Numbered from the stretch's first letter, positions 8,641 to 21,917 are shown. The stretch: DNA of 64,000 bases from Vibrio splendidus (GCF_002873455.1 NZ_MCUN01000007.1:124001-188000); one strand, 5' to 3'. Notes: generated from the letters alone by a model not told the origin. Program-made: numbers and translations.

Positions 8641-10311
8641 ATGACTTCAGATACAGTTCCTACTTCCAATAACGTTTCTACTGCAAGATCAGCAACAGGT
8701 AGTTCCGACACGTCTCCAGTTCTGACCATCGATAAATTGTCTGTCGGTTTCGGGCGTAAAGACTCGATAGAACAAGTGACGCAAGACGTCTCGTTGGAGA
8801 TATACAAAGGTGAGACACTCGCGCTGGTGGGCGAGAGTGGCTCCGGTAAATCGGTTACAGCTAACTCGATTCTAAAACTTTTGCCTAAAGGTTCGTCGCA
8901 CTACTTAAACGGTAAGATTAACTTCTCTGGTACCGATATTCTGAGTTGTTCTGAAAGGCAATTGCGCGGGATTCGTGGTGGCCGCATCGGCATGATCTTC
9001 CAAGAGCCTATGGTTTCGCTTAATCCGCTTCATCGAGTCGGTAAGCAGTTGGTTGAAACTCTTTCTATTCACCGAGGAATGCGAACCAATAAAGCTCAAG
9101 CCTTGGCGATAGAGTGGCTTTCAAAGGTGGGTATTCGTTACCCAGAGCAGAAGATATCAGCGTATCCTCACGAGCTATCTGGTGGAGAGCGTCAGCGTGT
9201 GATGATTGCGATGGCACTGATCAACGAACCTGAGCTGCTTATCGCTGACGAGCCGACGACGGCATTGGATGTGTCGGTACAAGCGCAGATTTTGGATTTG
9301 TTGAAGGACCTACAACAAGAGCTGGGTATGGCGATGCTTTTTATCACCCATGATTTGAGTATCGTTCGTCAAATTGCCGACAGAGTGGCAGTAATGAAAG
9401 ATGGCCGAGTCGTGGAAAGCAATGACTGCCGAACACTTTTTAATGCGCCAGCTCATCCATACACGCAAAAGCTTATCAACTCTGACCCGAAAGGTTTACC
9501 TGTACCGGTTTCTTCTGACAGTAAACCTCTGCTTGATGTTAACCAACTTCGTGTTTGGTTCCCGATTACGGGCGGTTTATTCAAGCGAACCATTTCTCAT
9601 GTCAAAGCCGTAACAGACATGGAGTTCACTTTGAAGAAAGGGTACTCAATCGGTTTAGTTGGCGAAAGTGGCTCTGGTAAATCGACAACAGGTATGGCGA
9701 TACTCAAATTAGTGGATAGCGAAGGGTCAATTACCTACTCGAATGAACAGCTGCAAGGTTTAGACCGCAAAAAGATGCTTCCATTTAGAAGCCGCATGCA
9801 AGTTGTGTTTCAAGATCCTTTCTCTGCATTGAACCCAAGAATGTCGGTCGCTCAAGTGATTGGTGAAGGTTTGTTAGTGCATCAACAATTGGATGACAAT
9901 GAACTCGATCAACGCATCTGTGACGTAATGAAAGAGGTCGACCTAGACCCTGAAACTCGTCACCGTTACCCGAATGAGTTTTCAGGAGGGCAGAGACAAC
10001 GTATCGCCATTGCACGAGCTCTTATTCTTAAGCCAGAGTTTATCTTGCTAGATGAACCTACATCGTCATTAGACAGAACCGTTCAAGCGCAAGTCCTGGA
10101 TTTGTTAAAGTCACTTCAAGAAAAATATGGCCTGACCTATTTGTTTATCAGTCATGATTTGAATGTCGTGAAATCCTTGTGTCATTACACCATTGTGATG
10201 AAAGCAGGCGAGGTAATAGAGAAGGGCGATACTGAGACTTTGTTTGGTAATCCGCAGCATGAGTACACCAAGCAACTTGTTCGTCTTTCGAATGTGGGTG
10301 GTGTGTTATAA
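8641..10311 (+). CDS. yejF: Yej ABC importer dual ATPase YejF
   Basis: A 556-residue protein with two ATP-binding cassettes in tandem, as in E. coli YejF (529 residues), energising YejBE. The first cassette has GESGSGKSVT, LSGGERQRV and LLIADEPTTALD; the second has GESGSGKSTT, FSGGQRQRI and ILLDEPTSSLD. Each is followed by an oligopeptide-transporter C-terminal segment such as APAHPYTQKL and NPQHEYTKQL. The extra length is a Ser/Thr-rich N-terminal extension of about 25 residues. A ribosome site AAGGATAAG precedes the ATG. Last gene of the operon. Confidence 0.92.
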   Translation: MTSDTVPTSNNVSTARSATGSSDTSPVLTIDKLSVGFGRKDSIEQVTQDVSLEIYKGETLALVGESGSGKSVTANSILKLLPKGSSHYLNGKINFSGTDILSCSERQLRGIRGGRIGMIFQEPMVSLNPLHRVGKQLVETLSIHRGMRTNKAQALAIEWLSKVGIRYPEQKISAYPHELSGGERQRVMIAMALINEPELLIADEPTTALDVSVQAQILDLLKDLQQELGMAMLFITHDLSIVRQIADRVAVMKDGRVVESNDCRTLFNAPAHPYTQKLINSDPKGLPVPVSSDSKPLLDVNQLRVWFPITGGLFKRTISHVKAVTDMEFTLKKGYSIGLVGESGSGKSTTGMAILKLVDSEGSITYSNEQLQGLDRKKMLPFRSRMQVVFQDPFSALNPRMSVAQVIGEGLLVHQQLDDNELDQRICDVMKEVDLDPETRHRYPNEFSGGQRQRIAIARALILKPEFILLDEPTSSLDRTVQAQVLDLLKSLQEKYGLTYLFISHDLNVVKSLCHYTIVMKAGEVIEKGDTETLFGNPQHEYTKQLVRLSNVGGVL

Positions 10312-10428
10312 CGTAGGTGTTAACACTAAAACAAATGATGGCCAGTTCAATTCAACATGGTCATTTAGTTGTTTTAAGATTACACTGCGCCCAATATTTC
10401 AGAAGTACATATTTAGGTAGAGGTCACC

Positions 10429-10977
10429 ATGGACCAGGAACATTACGAAGACGCTGACTACGAAGGCCAAGAGCTAGGCGAAGAAGGCGAAGAGATTGAA
10501 ATTGAAGCAATTGGTATTGATGTTTCATCACAGCCAATCGAGCTCTACAAAGTGTTTAAAATTGCTAACCTAGTGAGCGGTGGCGGTGAAGCTAAGCACA
10601 TTATTTCTGAAGGTTATGTTGCGGTAAATGGTGAGTTAGAAACTCGTAAGCGTCGTAAAATGTACGATGGCGACTTCTTTGAATTCAACCAAGAGTACTA
10701 TGTAGTGGTGTGTGATCAGCCAGTACAAGAAGAATCAGACAAGCCGAAAAAGAAAGAAGCGCCTAAAAAAGACAACAAGGCGAAGAAAGGTCAGTCTAAA
10801 AAGGATTCTAAGAAGAAAGAATCTAAGAAAAGCAAAGCAGAAATGCTAAGCGCAACGGCTGAACCAAAGAAAGAGAAAAAAGAGAAGAAGAAAGAAAACA
10901 AACCGAAAAAGAAAGCGGATACGCCAAAGCCAACACGTGACGACAAAAGCGGCCGTAATTCGATTGAATTTTTCTAA
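10429..10977 (+). CDS. S4-domain RNA-binding protein with acidic head and Lys-rich tail
   Basis: A 182-residue protein in three parts: an acidic N-terminus (about residues 1-27, many Glu/Asp), an S4 RNA-binding domain of the YbcJ type (about residues 30-97), and a tail from about residue 100 made mostly of Lys, Glu and Ser. The S4 part shows IELYKVFKIANLVSGGGEAK, HIISEGYVAVNG and a KRRKMYDGD loop that matches the RNA-contacting region of YbcJ (about 70 residues in E. coli). The tail is likely disordered and nucleic-acid binding. A ribosome site GTAGAGGT is close to the ATG. Single gene with its own terminator. The RNA target is unknown. Confidence 0.8.
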   Translation: MDQEHYEDADYEGQELGEEGEEIEIEAIGIDVSSQPIELYKVFKIANLVSGGGEAKHIISEGYVAVNGELETRKRRKMYDGDFFEFNQEYYVVVCDQPVQEESDKPKKKEAPKKDNKAKKGQSKKDSKKKESKKSKAEMLSATAEPKKEKKEKKKENKPKKKADTPKPTRDDKSGRNSIEFF

Positions 10978-11072
10978 ACTATAGCTCTACTGCTTTTCTA
11001 AACTATTCTTTTAAAACGATTCGTTTGAACATCAAGCAACGTTAGACCTAGGTTTTACGTTAATCAGATATC

Positions 11073-11103
11073 AAAAGGCTCACTATTTAGTGAGCCTTTT
11101 TTG
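11073..11103. terminator. Bidirectional Rho-independent terminator
   Basis: Inverted repeat AAAAGGCTCACT / AGTGAGCCTTTT with a short loop and T runs on both strands, between the convergent S4-protein gene and the LysR gene at 11126. Confidence 0.85.
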
Positions 11104-11125
11104 TAGGTGTAATTTAGGTTCTGGC

Positions 11126-12007
11126 TTAATTTTCTTTTTGATCAGCAACAAACTCTACGAACCTATCCCTGAGTGGATTTTGACTCTTCCCATTCCATAT
11201 CAACCCGACAGGCCAAGTGGCGTGTTCACCTTGTAATGCAATGAATTCCACATCGGTGTTACTAATGTACTGCGCGCTGTTTGGCACAATAGTGAAACCG
11301 ATATTGGCCGAAACTAACGCGATCAGGGTGAGAATATCATCGGCTTCTTGCGTTTTAGATAGGTCTATATCGTTCGCTAGACAATACTGTTGAATTTGTC
11401 TATCTAATCCGGGGCCACGGTGTTGGGCGAGCTTTAGATAAGGCCATTTCGATAACTCAGAGACGACGTAATTTTTGCTTGGCGCTTGCTTAAGAAGATC
11501 TTTGTGTATCGCGACCACAAGCGAATCATTGAACAGTATTAGGCTTTCTAAATCCGATGATTCTGGTATCCGATTGAAGCTAATATCGAGGTCATGGCTC
11601 AATAACTCATCCGTCTGCTGCTTAGAAGGTGTGTCATTTAAAGTGACATGAACGTCTGGATATTGCTGTTTATAAGCCGCAATAAGCTTTGGCGCTTCAT
11701 GATAAGTGGAAACACCAAAGCCAATGTTCAAATGCCCCTGAGTCCCTTTTACCACTGAGCCTGACAGCTGTTCAAACGCCTGCATTGAATGAACCAAACG
11801 TTGGGCTTCTGCCAGTAACGTTTTCCCCGCGTGCGTGAGCTCTGCGCCATTCCTACCACGAGAAAACAGAGATGCCCCAATGTTGGATTCAAGTCGTTGA
11901 ATCTTTTTAGTGAGTGCCGATTGAGTGATGTAGAGCTGCTCTGATGCCAAACGGTAATTGCCCGATTTAGCCAGCTGACAAAATGCCTTCAGTAGATCAA
12001 ATTCCAT
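11126..12007 (-). CDS. LysR-family transcriptional regulator
   Basis: A 293-residue LTTR. The N-terminal winged helix-turn-helix (residues 1-60) reads MEFDLLKAFCQLAKSGNYRLA, SEQLYITQSALTKKIQRLE and GASLFSRGRNGAELTHAG. The remainder is the periplasmic-binding-like co-inducer domain. It is divergent from the nitrilase-family gene at 12113 with 105 bases between the starts, the usual layout for an LTTR controlling its neighbour. The effector cannot be read from sequence. Confidence 0.9.
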   Translation of the reverse strand: MEFDLLKAFCQLAKSGNYRLASEQLYITQSALTKKIQRLESNIGASLFSRGRNGAELTHAGKTLLAEAQRLVHSMQAFEQLSGSVVKGTQGHLNIGFGVSTYHEAPKLIAAYKQQYPDVHVTLNDTPSKQQTDELLSHDLDISFNRIPESSDLESLILFNDSLVVAIHKDLLKQAPSKNYVVSELSKWPYLKLAQHRGPGLDRQIQQYCLANDIDLSKTQEADDILTLIALVSANIGFTIVPNSAQYISNTDVEFIALQGEHATWPVGLIWNGKSQNPLRDRFVEFVADQKEN

Positions 12008-12035
12008 TCCAAATGCTCATTGAATTAAGAATATG

Positions 12036-12050
12036 TTTCATTATATGGAA
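12036..12050. promoter_or_regulatory. Possible LysR-type operator (T-N11-A dyad)
   Basis: TTTCATTATATGGAA is an imperfect dyad in the short divergent region between the LysR gene and the nitrilase gene. It fits the loose T-N11-A shape of LTTR sites. The match is weak in this AT-rich sequence. Confidence 0.3.
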
Positions 12051-12112
12051 TTGAATCGATTTTTTATACTAGGTTCATACCAATCAGATAAAGCGAAGCT
12101 TGAGGACGAATC

Positions 12113-13075
12113 ATGAAGAGAGACATCAAAGTAGCGTCGGTTCAATTTAACCACCACGCAGGTGATAAGGCGTATAACTTATCGGTTATAGAGCGATACG
12201 TTCAACAAGTTGCGGACAGTAGCGTGGAGATCATCAGCTTCCCAGAGATGTGCATTACAGGTTATTGGCATGTGTCTGAATTGTCGCGAGGTGATATTGA
12301 AGCATTAGCTGAACCTGTCCCGAGCGGTGAATCGGCTCAAAAGTTAGTTTCATTGGCAACACAGTTTGGCATTAGCGTTGGCGCAGGCTTGATAGAGCAG
12401 GGTACTGATGGCGAGTTATACAACACCTACGTATTTGCCATGCCAAATGGAGAAGTTCAGAAACATCGAAAACTGCATACCTTCGTTAGCCCTCACATGG
12501 GTAGCGGCGACCAATACACGGTGTTCGATACGCCGCATGGCTGCAAAGTCGGTATCTTGATTTGTTGGGATAACAACTTGGTCGAAAATGTCAGGATCAC
12601 TGCTTTGAAAGGGGCAGATATATTGATTGCGCCACACCAAACGGGCGGCTGCCAATCACGAAGCCCGAATGCGATGAAGCGAATTGACCCAGAGTTATGG
12701 TTTAACCGAGATGAAAACCCAGAGGCGATTCGAGCTGAAATGCAAGGCAAGAATGGCCGAGAGTGGTTAATGCGTTGGTTGCCTGCAAGAGCGCACGACA
12801 ATGGCATGTTTGTTGTGTTTAGTAATGGTGTCGGCGTTGATATGGATGAAGTAAGAACAGGCAATGCGATGGTCCTTAGCCCTTATGGTGAAATCATTGC
12901 TGAGACCGATAGTGTTGATAACGATATGGTGATTGCAGAGCTAAAAGCAGAAGAGTTAGACATGTGTACTGGTAGACGCTGGATTCGTGGCCGTAAGCCA
13001 GAGTTATATCATTCACTCACACAACCTCTTGGTCATGAACTTGATCCGCACCAAGCGCGTTTTGCAAAGAAGTGA
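12113..13075 (+). CDS. Carbon-nitrogen hydrolase (nitrilase superfamily)
   Basis: A 320-residue cytosolic amidase/nitrilase-fold enzyme. The Glu-Lys-Cys catalytic triad is visible: Glu-45 in ISFPEMCITGY, Lys-120 in KHRKLHTF and Cys-151 in GILICWDNN. Length and motifs are closer to amidase, carbamoylase and nitrilase-like branches than to true nitrilases, and the Trp after the Cys is common in several of these. The substrate, a nitrile or an amide, cannot be decided. It is divergently transcribed from the LysR gene at 11126, suggesting substrate-induced control. Confidence 0.85.
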   Translation: MKRDIKVASVQFNHHAGDKAYNLSVIERYVQQVADSSVEIISFPEMCITGYWHVSELSRGDIEALAEPVPSGESAQKLVSLATQFGISVGAGLIEQGTDGELYNTYVFAMPNGEVQKHRKLHTFVSPHMGSGDQYTVFDTPHGCKVGILICWDNNLVENVRITALKGADILIAPHQTGGCQSRSPNAMKRIDPELWFNRDENPEAIRAEMQGKNGREWLMRWLPARAHDNGMFVVFSNGVGVDMDEVRTGNAMVLSPYGEIIAETDSVDNDMVIAELKAEELDMCTGRRWIRGRKPELYHSLTQPLGHELDPHQARFAKK

Positions 13076-13150
13076 TTTTTAATATGCTGGTGGAAAAGAC
13101 GGGTGGATAAGGTGAAAGCAGGGAAGAGTTTGAGTCGATAACATCTGATG

Positions 13151-13189
13151 TAGTCTACCCACTTAAACTGTTTTTAAGTGGGTAGACTA
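13151..13189. terminator. Long inverted repeat, probable bidirectional terminator
   Basis: A perfect 17-base inverted repeat (TAGTCTACCCACTTAAA and its complement) with a five-base loop, lying between the convergent nitrilase gene and atpC. T runs are short, so termination is inferred from position and stem strength. Confidence 0.65.
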
Positions 13190-13225
13190 TTTACACATCA
13201 AGCATTAAACGTCTAAGTTCTATTC

Positions 13226-13669
13226 TCAGTGTCGAGTGCGAGAAGACGTCAGTTCTGATGCGCGAAGCTGAGCAACGGCTTTTGCTAGTTCAAGCTGAGC
13301 TTGTGCAAAGTTGATGTCTACATTGCCTTTATTGATATTTTCTAGAGCTGCATATTTCGCTTCTTCTGCGCGAGCGCGGTCAATATCTTGGCCGTGCAAG
13401 GCAGTATCGGCTAACACAGTTACCACATCCGGTTGAACTTCTAGCATCCCGCCAGAGACATAAAGCACTTGCCCTTCTGATTTAGGATCTGTGACAAACA
13501 CTGTCACGCCTGGCTTAATTTTACTGAGAAGCGGGGAGTGACCGGGGCGGATCCCCAGCTCACCATCAGCGCCAGAAACGGCTAGGGCATACGCTGGACC
13601 TGAAAACAGCGTACCTTCCGCACTTACAATATTAAGTTGAAATGTATTATCTGTAATTCCGATAGCCAT
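13226..13669 (-). CDS. atpC: F1 ATP synthase epsilon subunit
   Basis: A 147-residue subunit of the F1 central stalk that couples gamma rotation to the c-ring and inhibits ATP hydrolysis. The N-terminal beta-sandwich shows LNIVSAEGTLFSGPA and GELGIRPGHSPLLSKIKPG, as expected for AtpC. The C-terminal helical hairpin (about residues 90-140) is Ala/Glu-rich. Last gene of the nine-gene operon, 14 bases after atpD, followed by the inverted repeat at 13151. Confidence 0.93.
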   Translation of the reverse strand: MAIGITDNTFQLNIVSAEGTLFSGPAYALAVSGADGELGIRPGHSPLLSKIKPGVTVFVTDPKSEGQVLYVSGGMLEVQPDVVTVLADTALHGQDIDRARAEEAKYAALENINKGNVDINFAQAQLELAKAVAQLRASELTSSRTRH

Positions 13670-13683
13670 GGTGCACCTGCCTC

Positions 13684-15983
<2,300 letters not shown>

Positions 15984-16030
15984 TATCTGCTCCTAATTTG
16001 TTTTGATTTCCAGCCAACAAACCGGAGCGT

Positions 16031-17572
16031 TTACCAAGCTTTCAACGCTACAAAGTCACCGAGAAGCTTTGCAAGAGCGCCATCAATTTCATCGTTGTAG
16101 TCACCATTAGCGTTGATGGTGTCGAACAACTCTGGGTTTTGACCTTTCGCGTAAGCAATCAACTCTTCTTCAAAACGCGCAATTTTGTTCAATTCTACGT
16201 CAGCTAAATAACCTTTTTCTGCTGCGTAGATAACCGTTGCTTGCTCAGCGACAGACATAGGCGAGTATTGCTTTTGTTTCATTAATTCAGTTACACGCTC
16301 ACCATGATCAAGCTGTTTGCGCGTCATGTCGTCTAAGTCAGAAGAGAACTGAGCAAATGCGGCTAACTCACGGTATTGAGCTAACGATGTACGAATACCA
16401 CCAGACAGTTTCTTGATGATCTTGCACTGAGCTGCACCACCCACACGAGATACCGAGATACCTGGGTCAACAGCAGGACGTAGGCCTGAGTTAAACAGCT
16501 GGGTTTGTAGGAAAACCTGACCATCGGTGATTGAGATAACGTTGGTTGGTACAAACGCCGATACGTCACCCGCTTGAGTTTCAATGATAGGCAGTGCCGT
16601 CAATGAGCCGGTTTGGCCTTTCACTTCACCGTTTGTGAACTTCTCTACGTATTCAGCATTAACTCTTGCTGCACGTTCTAGCAGGCGAGAGTGGAGGTAG
16701 AATACGTCGCCAGGGAAGGCTTCACGACCCGGTGGGCGTTTCAGTAGCAATGAGATTTGACGGTAAGCGACGGCTTGTTTTGATAGGTCATCATAGATGA
16801 TCAGTGCATCCTCACCGCGGTCACGGAAGTATTCACCCATGGTGCAACCCGCATAAGGAGCAAGGTATTGAAGCGCAGCTGATTCTGATGCTGAGGCTAC
16901 AACGACGATGGTGTTTTTAAGCGCATCGTGGTCTTCAAGTTTACGAACCACGTTTGCGATAGTGGAGGCTTTCTGGCCAATAGCCACATACACACATTTG
17001 ATGCCAGAATCTTTCTGATTGATGATGGCATCGATAGCTAACGCTGTTTTACCAGTCTGACGGTCGCCGATGATAAGTTCACGTTGACCACGACCGATAG
17101 GCACCATGGTATCAACGGCTTTATAGCCGGTTTGAATTGGTTGATCGACGGACTTACGCTCGATTACGCCGGGTGCAATCACTTCTACAGGGTCGAGTCG
17201 GTCACAACTCACTGGGCCTTTGCCATCGATGGGCTCGCCTAATGTGTTCACTACGCGGCCAAGCAGTCCGTTACCTACGGGTACTTCCAAGATACGACCT
17301 GTACCTTTCACTTTCATACCTTCAGAGAGGTCAGTGTAGGGACCCATAACCACGGCACCGACTGAGTGCGTGTCAAGGTTAAGTGCAAGAGCGTACTTGC
17401 CACCTGGAAGCTCGATCATCTCACCCTGCATGACATCCGCAAGGCCGTTAATGGTGATGATGCCGTCACGAACCGATACAATGGTGCCTTCGTTGCGAGC
17501 TTCGGTGCTCACATTAAATTTCGAGATGCGATCTTTAATCAGGTCGCTGATTTCATTTGAATTTAATTGCAT
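16031..17572 (-). CDS. atpA: F1 ATP synthase alpha subunit
   Basis: The 513-residue regulatory nucleotide-binding subunit, the same length as E. coli AtpA. The P-loop reads [18 protein letters not shown]; the arginine-finger region is in [14 protein letters not shown]. The N-terminus [16 protein letters not shown] is standard. It sits nine bases after atpH in the normal order. Confidence 0.95.
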   Translation of the reverse strand: MQLNSNEISDLIKDRISKFNVSTEARNEGTIVSVRDGIITINGLADVMQGEMIELPGGKYALALNLDTHSVGAVVMGPYTDLSEGMKVKGTGRILEVPVGNGLLGRVVNTLGEPIDGKGPVSCDRLDPVEVIAPGVIERKSVDQPIQTGYKAVDTMVPIGRGQRELIIGDRQTGKTALAIDAIINQKDSGIKCVYVAIGQKASTIANVVRKLEDHDALKNTIVVVASASESAALQYLAPYAGCTMGEYFRDRGEDALIIYDDLSKQAVAYRQISLLLKRPPGREAFPGDVFYLHSRLLERAARVNAEYVEKFTNGEVKGQTGSLTALPIIETQAGDVSAFVPTNVISITDGQVFLQTQLFNSGLRPAVDPGISVSRVGGAAQCKIIKKLSGGIRTSLAQYRELAAFAQFSSDLDDMTRKQLDHGERVTELMKQKQYSPMSVAEQATVIYAAEKGYLADVELNKIARFEEELIAYAKGQNPELFDTINANGDYNDEIDGALAKLLGDFVALKAW

Positions 17573-17581
17573 AATTGTTAC

Positions 17582-18133
17582 CTATCTCGCGTGAAGTTGA
17601 TGAGCTAATCGGTTAATTGATGTGTTCAAAGAACCATCGATGACGGTTTCACCCGCCTTGATAACGATCCCGCCAACCAGCGAGTTATCAATAACCTGTT
17701 CCATTTCAACCTGACGCTCTAATTTCTTCTCAAGTGCAGCAGTGAGTGATGTAACTTGATCTTGTGTAAGCAATTCTGAACTGGTGACAGTGACAGGGAT
17801 TACACGTTCATGTTCGTCCTTTAGGTCGCTGAACAAGTTAAACAAGTCTCTGATCACTGCAAGACGGCCATTCTCAGCCAAGACTTTAATGAGATTAATG
17901 ACGTGGTCATCAACAAGTCCTTGGCAAACGTGAATGATGAGATTGACCAGTTCTTCAGATTGCTGTGTGTGAACACCTTCTGCTGATGAAATCTGCTTAG
18001 CGATCGTTTCTTCTTCCGCTACCGTTACAAGAATGGACAGCATTGAGTGCCACTCTTGTAACTTGTTTTCACCTAAAGCAAAGTCGAACGATGCTTTAGC
18101 GTAGGGATGAGCAATATTGGTGTAATCTGACAT
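17582..18133 (-). CDS. atpH: ATP synthase delta subunit (OSCP homologue)
   Basis: The 183-residue subunit that ties the b stalk to the top of F1. An N-terminal helical bundle ([13 protein letters not shown]) and the conserved C-terminal [19 protein letters not shown] identify it. Overall conservation is lower than for other subunits, as is normal for delta. Confidence 0.92.
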   Translation of the reverse strand: MSDYTNIAHPYAKASFDFALGENKLQEWHSMLSILVTVAEEETIAKQISSAEGVHTQQSEELVNLIIHVCQGLVDDHVINLIKVLAENGRLAVIRDLFNLFSDLKDEHERVIPVTVTSSELLTQDQVTSLTAALEKKLERQVEMEQVIDNSLVGGIVIKAGETVIDGSLNTSINRLAHQLHAR

Positions 18134-18144
18134 ATTGCCTCCGT

Positions 18145-18615
18145 TTAGAGTTCGCTTATCATTTGATCAACTAACGCTCGGTTCGTTTCAGAATCTAGGT
18201 TTTTGCTAATCAATTTCTGTGCACTTTGAATAACAGCGTCTGCCATATCCGCCTGGAGTTCACGGCGTAACTTTTGACGTTCGCCTTCTAGCTCTGCTCT
18301 ACCTTGTTCTAAGATGCGCGCTTTTTCTTGCTCACCTTCTTGGTGAGCTAAGGTGATGATCTCGTTGCGGCGTTTTTTGCCTTGCTCAATCAGTTCGGTC
18401 ACATTTTTTTTCGCATCTGCGACGAGTTGTGCGCCATTTGATTTTGCTAGTTCTAGCTCTTTCGCTGCATTCTCTGAGTGGCGTAAACCATCAGCGATTT
18501 CTTTTTGGCGCTCGTCTAACATCGCGGTGAGAGGGGGCCATACATATTTCATGCATAGCCAAACAAAAATCACGAATGAGATTGCTTGACCAAACATGCT
18601 GGCATTTAAATTCAT
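18145..18615 (-). CDS. atpF: ATP synthase F0 subunit b
   Basis: The 156-residue peripheral stalk subunit. One N-terminal membrane helix (about residues 7-26, [20 protein letters not shown]) is followed by a long Lys/Glu/Ala-rich coiled coil, as in E. coli b (156 residues). It is expected to form a dimer bound by delta. Confidence 0.93.
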   Translation of the reverse strand: MNLNASMFGQAISFVIFVWLCMKYVWPPLTAMLDERQKEIADGLRHSENAAKELELAKSNGAQLVADAKKNVTELIEQGKKRRNEIITLAHQEGEQEKARILEQGRAELEGERQKLRRELQADMADAVIQSAQKLISKNLDSETNRALVDQMISEL

Positions 18616-18669
18616 ACCTTCCTCACTAAATCTTGATTATTTACAAATCGATCTTTTCAAAGCTTTTAA

Positions 18670-18906
18670 TTAAGCAACGGCAAAGATGATGTATAGACCG
18701 ATACCAACACCGATCATCGGTACAGCATCAACAAGGCCCATCATGATGAAGAATTGAGTACGAAGCATTGGAGTAAGGTCTGGTTGACGAGCAACACCTT
18801 CAAGATATTTACCTGCTAAGTTACCAATACCAGATGCTGCACCCGCTGCACCTAAACCGATCAGTAATGCACCCGCTACATATAAAACTGCGCTTACGAT
18901 ATCCAT
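18670..18906 (-). CDS. atpE: ATP synthase F0 subunit c (proteolipid)
   Basis: The 78-residue hairpin that forms the rotor ring. Two membrane helices surround the polar loop [13 protein letters not shown]. The ion-binding acidic residue is an Asp in [15 protein letters not shown], matching Asp-61 of the E. coli proton-type subunit. The Gln...Glu-Ser combination of sodium-type rings is absent, so this second ATP synthase is predicted to use protons. Confidence 0.95.
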   Translation of the reverse strand: MDIVSAVLYVAGALLIGLGAAGAASGIGNLAGKYLEGVARQPDLTPMLRTQFFIMMGLVDAVPMIGVGIGLYIIFAVA

Positions 18907-18952
18907 TTGTATCTCCGATAAATAATGTGTTAGTTAATTTTTTAATTATTAA

Positions 18953-20126
<1,174 letters not shown>

Positions 20127-20197
20127 AATAAAACCTTATATTTAACAGTGTAAGTAAATATAAAACACAGTTTGAATATGTTTTGTTACTAGCACTT

Positions 20198-20245
20198 ACT
20201 TGTTAATAGCAATTTGACTTGTTAATAAACCTTTACTTGTTAACA
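20198..20245. repeat. Three 11-base direct repeats upstream of the atp operon
   Basis: ACTTGTTAATA at 20198-20208 and 20217-20227 and ACTTGTTAACA at 20235-20245, spaced 19 and 18 bases. They lie 72-119 bases before the atpI start, where an operator or upstream activator site would be expected. Confidence 0.55.
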
Positions 20246-20722
20246 AAGAAATAATCTTTCTGGCTTTATATCTCCTGCCGAAATTAAACGGTAAAAACTA
20301 ATTCGCTATCGTTTCGACAAAATATAAATTACGCCTAAAATTATGTGATCTAAACGACAAATATCGACATCAATAATTCCATTTTTGAAAGAAGTGTTTT
20401 TCATTTATGAAAGTAATAGCTTGATTACTTCATTCATGAATATTTCAGATGCTTTATTTTTGACGATATGAAAGGTTTTTTTCTGAAAAATTGAAAGCAA
20501 AACGATCAACTTATTATGTTATCAATTGATAAGATTCAAACACTTAGAATTACTTCTAGAACTAATTTTAATTGTCATTCTGGGTGGGGTTAACTAAGTT
20601 TTAATCAATAGTGGGAGGCCTTATCTGTGTAACAAGTTAACGGTACGTCGACCTTTATATTAAATTAATTATTTTTAGTATTGTTGCCGAAAAGTCGTTA
20701 TTTATGTGTTGGTAAAGAGCTA

Positions 20723-20899
20723 AAACGGCTAGTTTGCCGTTTAAGGCGAACACTAAAAGAGCAATCTAGCTCCCCAATCATCAGAGCAACAGCGCTGGAA
20801 ATTGGGACTAGTGGTCAAAGGTTAGGGCGATTGGAAAGAATGGTACGAAAGGAAAGTGCCGAATTTAGATAAGGTAATAGGCAGTTAAGCACTGCCTAA
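20723..20899. ncRNA. Candidate structured RNA: cluster of hairpins in a long intergenic region
   Basis: Between atpI and the LysR gene (20127-20988, 862 bases) a higher-GC island contains consecutive inverted repeats. They are AAACGGC/GCCGTTT (20723-20742), CTAG-CCCAAT/ATTGGG-CTAG (about 20767-20813), GGTAC/GTGCC with one G-U pair (about 20841-20860), and TAGGCAGT/ACTGCCTA (about 20879-20899). The rest of the region is AT-rich and featureless. A 63-codon frame at 20681-20872 overlaps it but has a basic, low-complexity product and no clear ribosome site. I do not recognise a known RNA family; transcription is unproven. Confidence 0.35.
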
Positions 20900-20988
20900 T
20901 CTCGCACTAGAGTTATTGCCTTACCAATAGTCATCATAAGTAAGCGAAGTCAATTACGTTTCCCTCTATTACTCTTTGTTTCCCTTAA

Positions 20989-21870
20989 TTACTCTTTATA
21001 GCTTAGATATTGAATACATAAGTCATGAAAAGCTTGCGCTTGTGGCGAGATCGTACGGTCAGCCAATCTAAAAATACCGATCTGACGTTGTAAGGGCGGA
21101 TCAATTAATGGAATCCACACCAAACGGGTTTCATTGGTTGGAAAAGCCAGCTTAGGAAGTGTGGTTACGCCTATCCCGAGCTCTAATACTGAAAACAGCG
21201 AAGTAATATTCTCTACTGAATACAAAGCTTGTTCGCTGAGCATTCGCGCAGGAGTTGGGTCAAGTAAGGTACAAGTCCCGTTGCGAATGAAGGGTTGTTT
21301 TAACAAAGTTTGCCATTCTATTCCCTCTCGTTGAGAGGCGATAGGGTTGTCTTTGAGGCAGACCACACCAATAGGATCGGAAAGTAAAGGCGTGAAGTCG
21401 ATACTCTCTTCTTCTAAATGGGAGCTATTTCCGAGGGCAACATCTACCTCTCCAGACAATAATCTCGCTTCTACACCCGCCGCGTTATCATCAATCAAGC
21501 TGACTTCTACATTAGGATATTGCTCACAAAAAGCCCCTAAAACACTAGGGATTAATTTTGCGGCGACCGACGGCACGCTCGCTATTCGAACTCTTCCTTG
21601 TTGTCCTGCAGCGGCTGCGCGCAGGTCGTTGTCTAATGCCTTGTAAACATTCAGGAATTGAATGATTTTTGGCAGGCATATTTCACCGAAAGGTGTCAGG
21701 GTTGATTTGTTGCCTGTTTCAAACAGTGGCTGACCGAGTATTTTTTCTAACTCTTTTATTGAGGTAGAAAGTGCCGCTTGCGATCGATTTGCTCGGTGAG
21801 ATGCCGCTCTAAATCCACCTTCTTCGACCACTAAAACGAAATGTTTTAACTGTTGTAGCTTAATACTCAT
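20989..21870 (-). CDS. LysR-family transcriptional regulator of the RidA/ALDH/BCCT locus
   Basis: A 293-residue LTTR: winged helix at residues 1-60 (LKHFVLVVEEGGFRAASHRAN, SQAALSTSIKELEKILGQPLF, in parts) and an effector domain (VRIASVPSVAAKLIPSVLGAF). It is divergent from ridA at 22028, with the dyad at 21918-21936 between them, so it probably controls the six-gene catabolic set that follows. The inducer is unknown; a substrate or intermediate of that pathway is the natural guess. Confidence 0.88.
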   Translation of the reverse strand: MSIKLQQLKHFVLVVEEGGFRAASHRANRSQAALSTSIKELEKILGQPLFETGNKSTLTPFGEICLPKIIQFLNVYKALDNDLRAAAAGQQGRVRIASVPSVAAKLIPSVLGAFCEQYPNVEVSLIDDNAAGVEARLLSGEVDVALGNSSHLEEESIDFTPLLSDPIGVVCLKDNPIASQREGIEWQTLLKQPFIRNGTCTLLDPTPARMLSEQALYSVENITSLFSVLELGIGVTTLPKLAFPTNETRLVWIPLIDPPLQRQIGIFRLADRTISPQAQAFHDLCIQYLSYKE

Positions 21871-21917
21871 GACACTGATCCTTCTCTAGCCCTTGCTATA
21901 CCTTACTTTTTGAAAGG

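Noticed and set aside
12416..12864. Long minus-strand frames inside the nitrilase gene
   Set aside because: Antisense shadows: the plus-strand protein has a full catalytic triad and a normal start.
18670..18906. Sodium-dependent ATP synthase
   Set aside because: Subunit c has Asp in VDAVPM and lacks the Gln and Glu-Ser sodium ligands.
20681..20872. 63-codon plus-strand ORF in the atp/LysR gap
   Set aside because: No convincing ribosome site, and its span is filled by strong inverted repeats; better explained as structured non-coding DNA.
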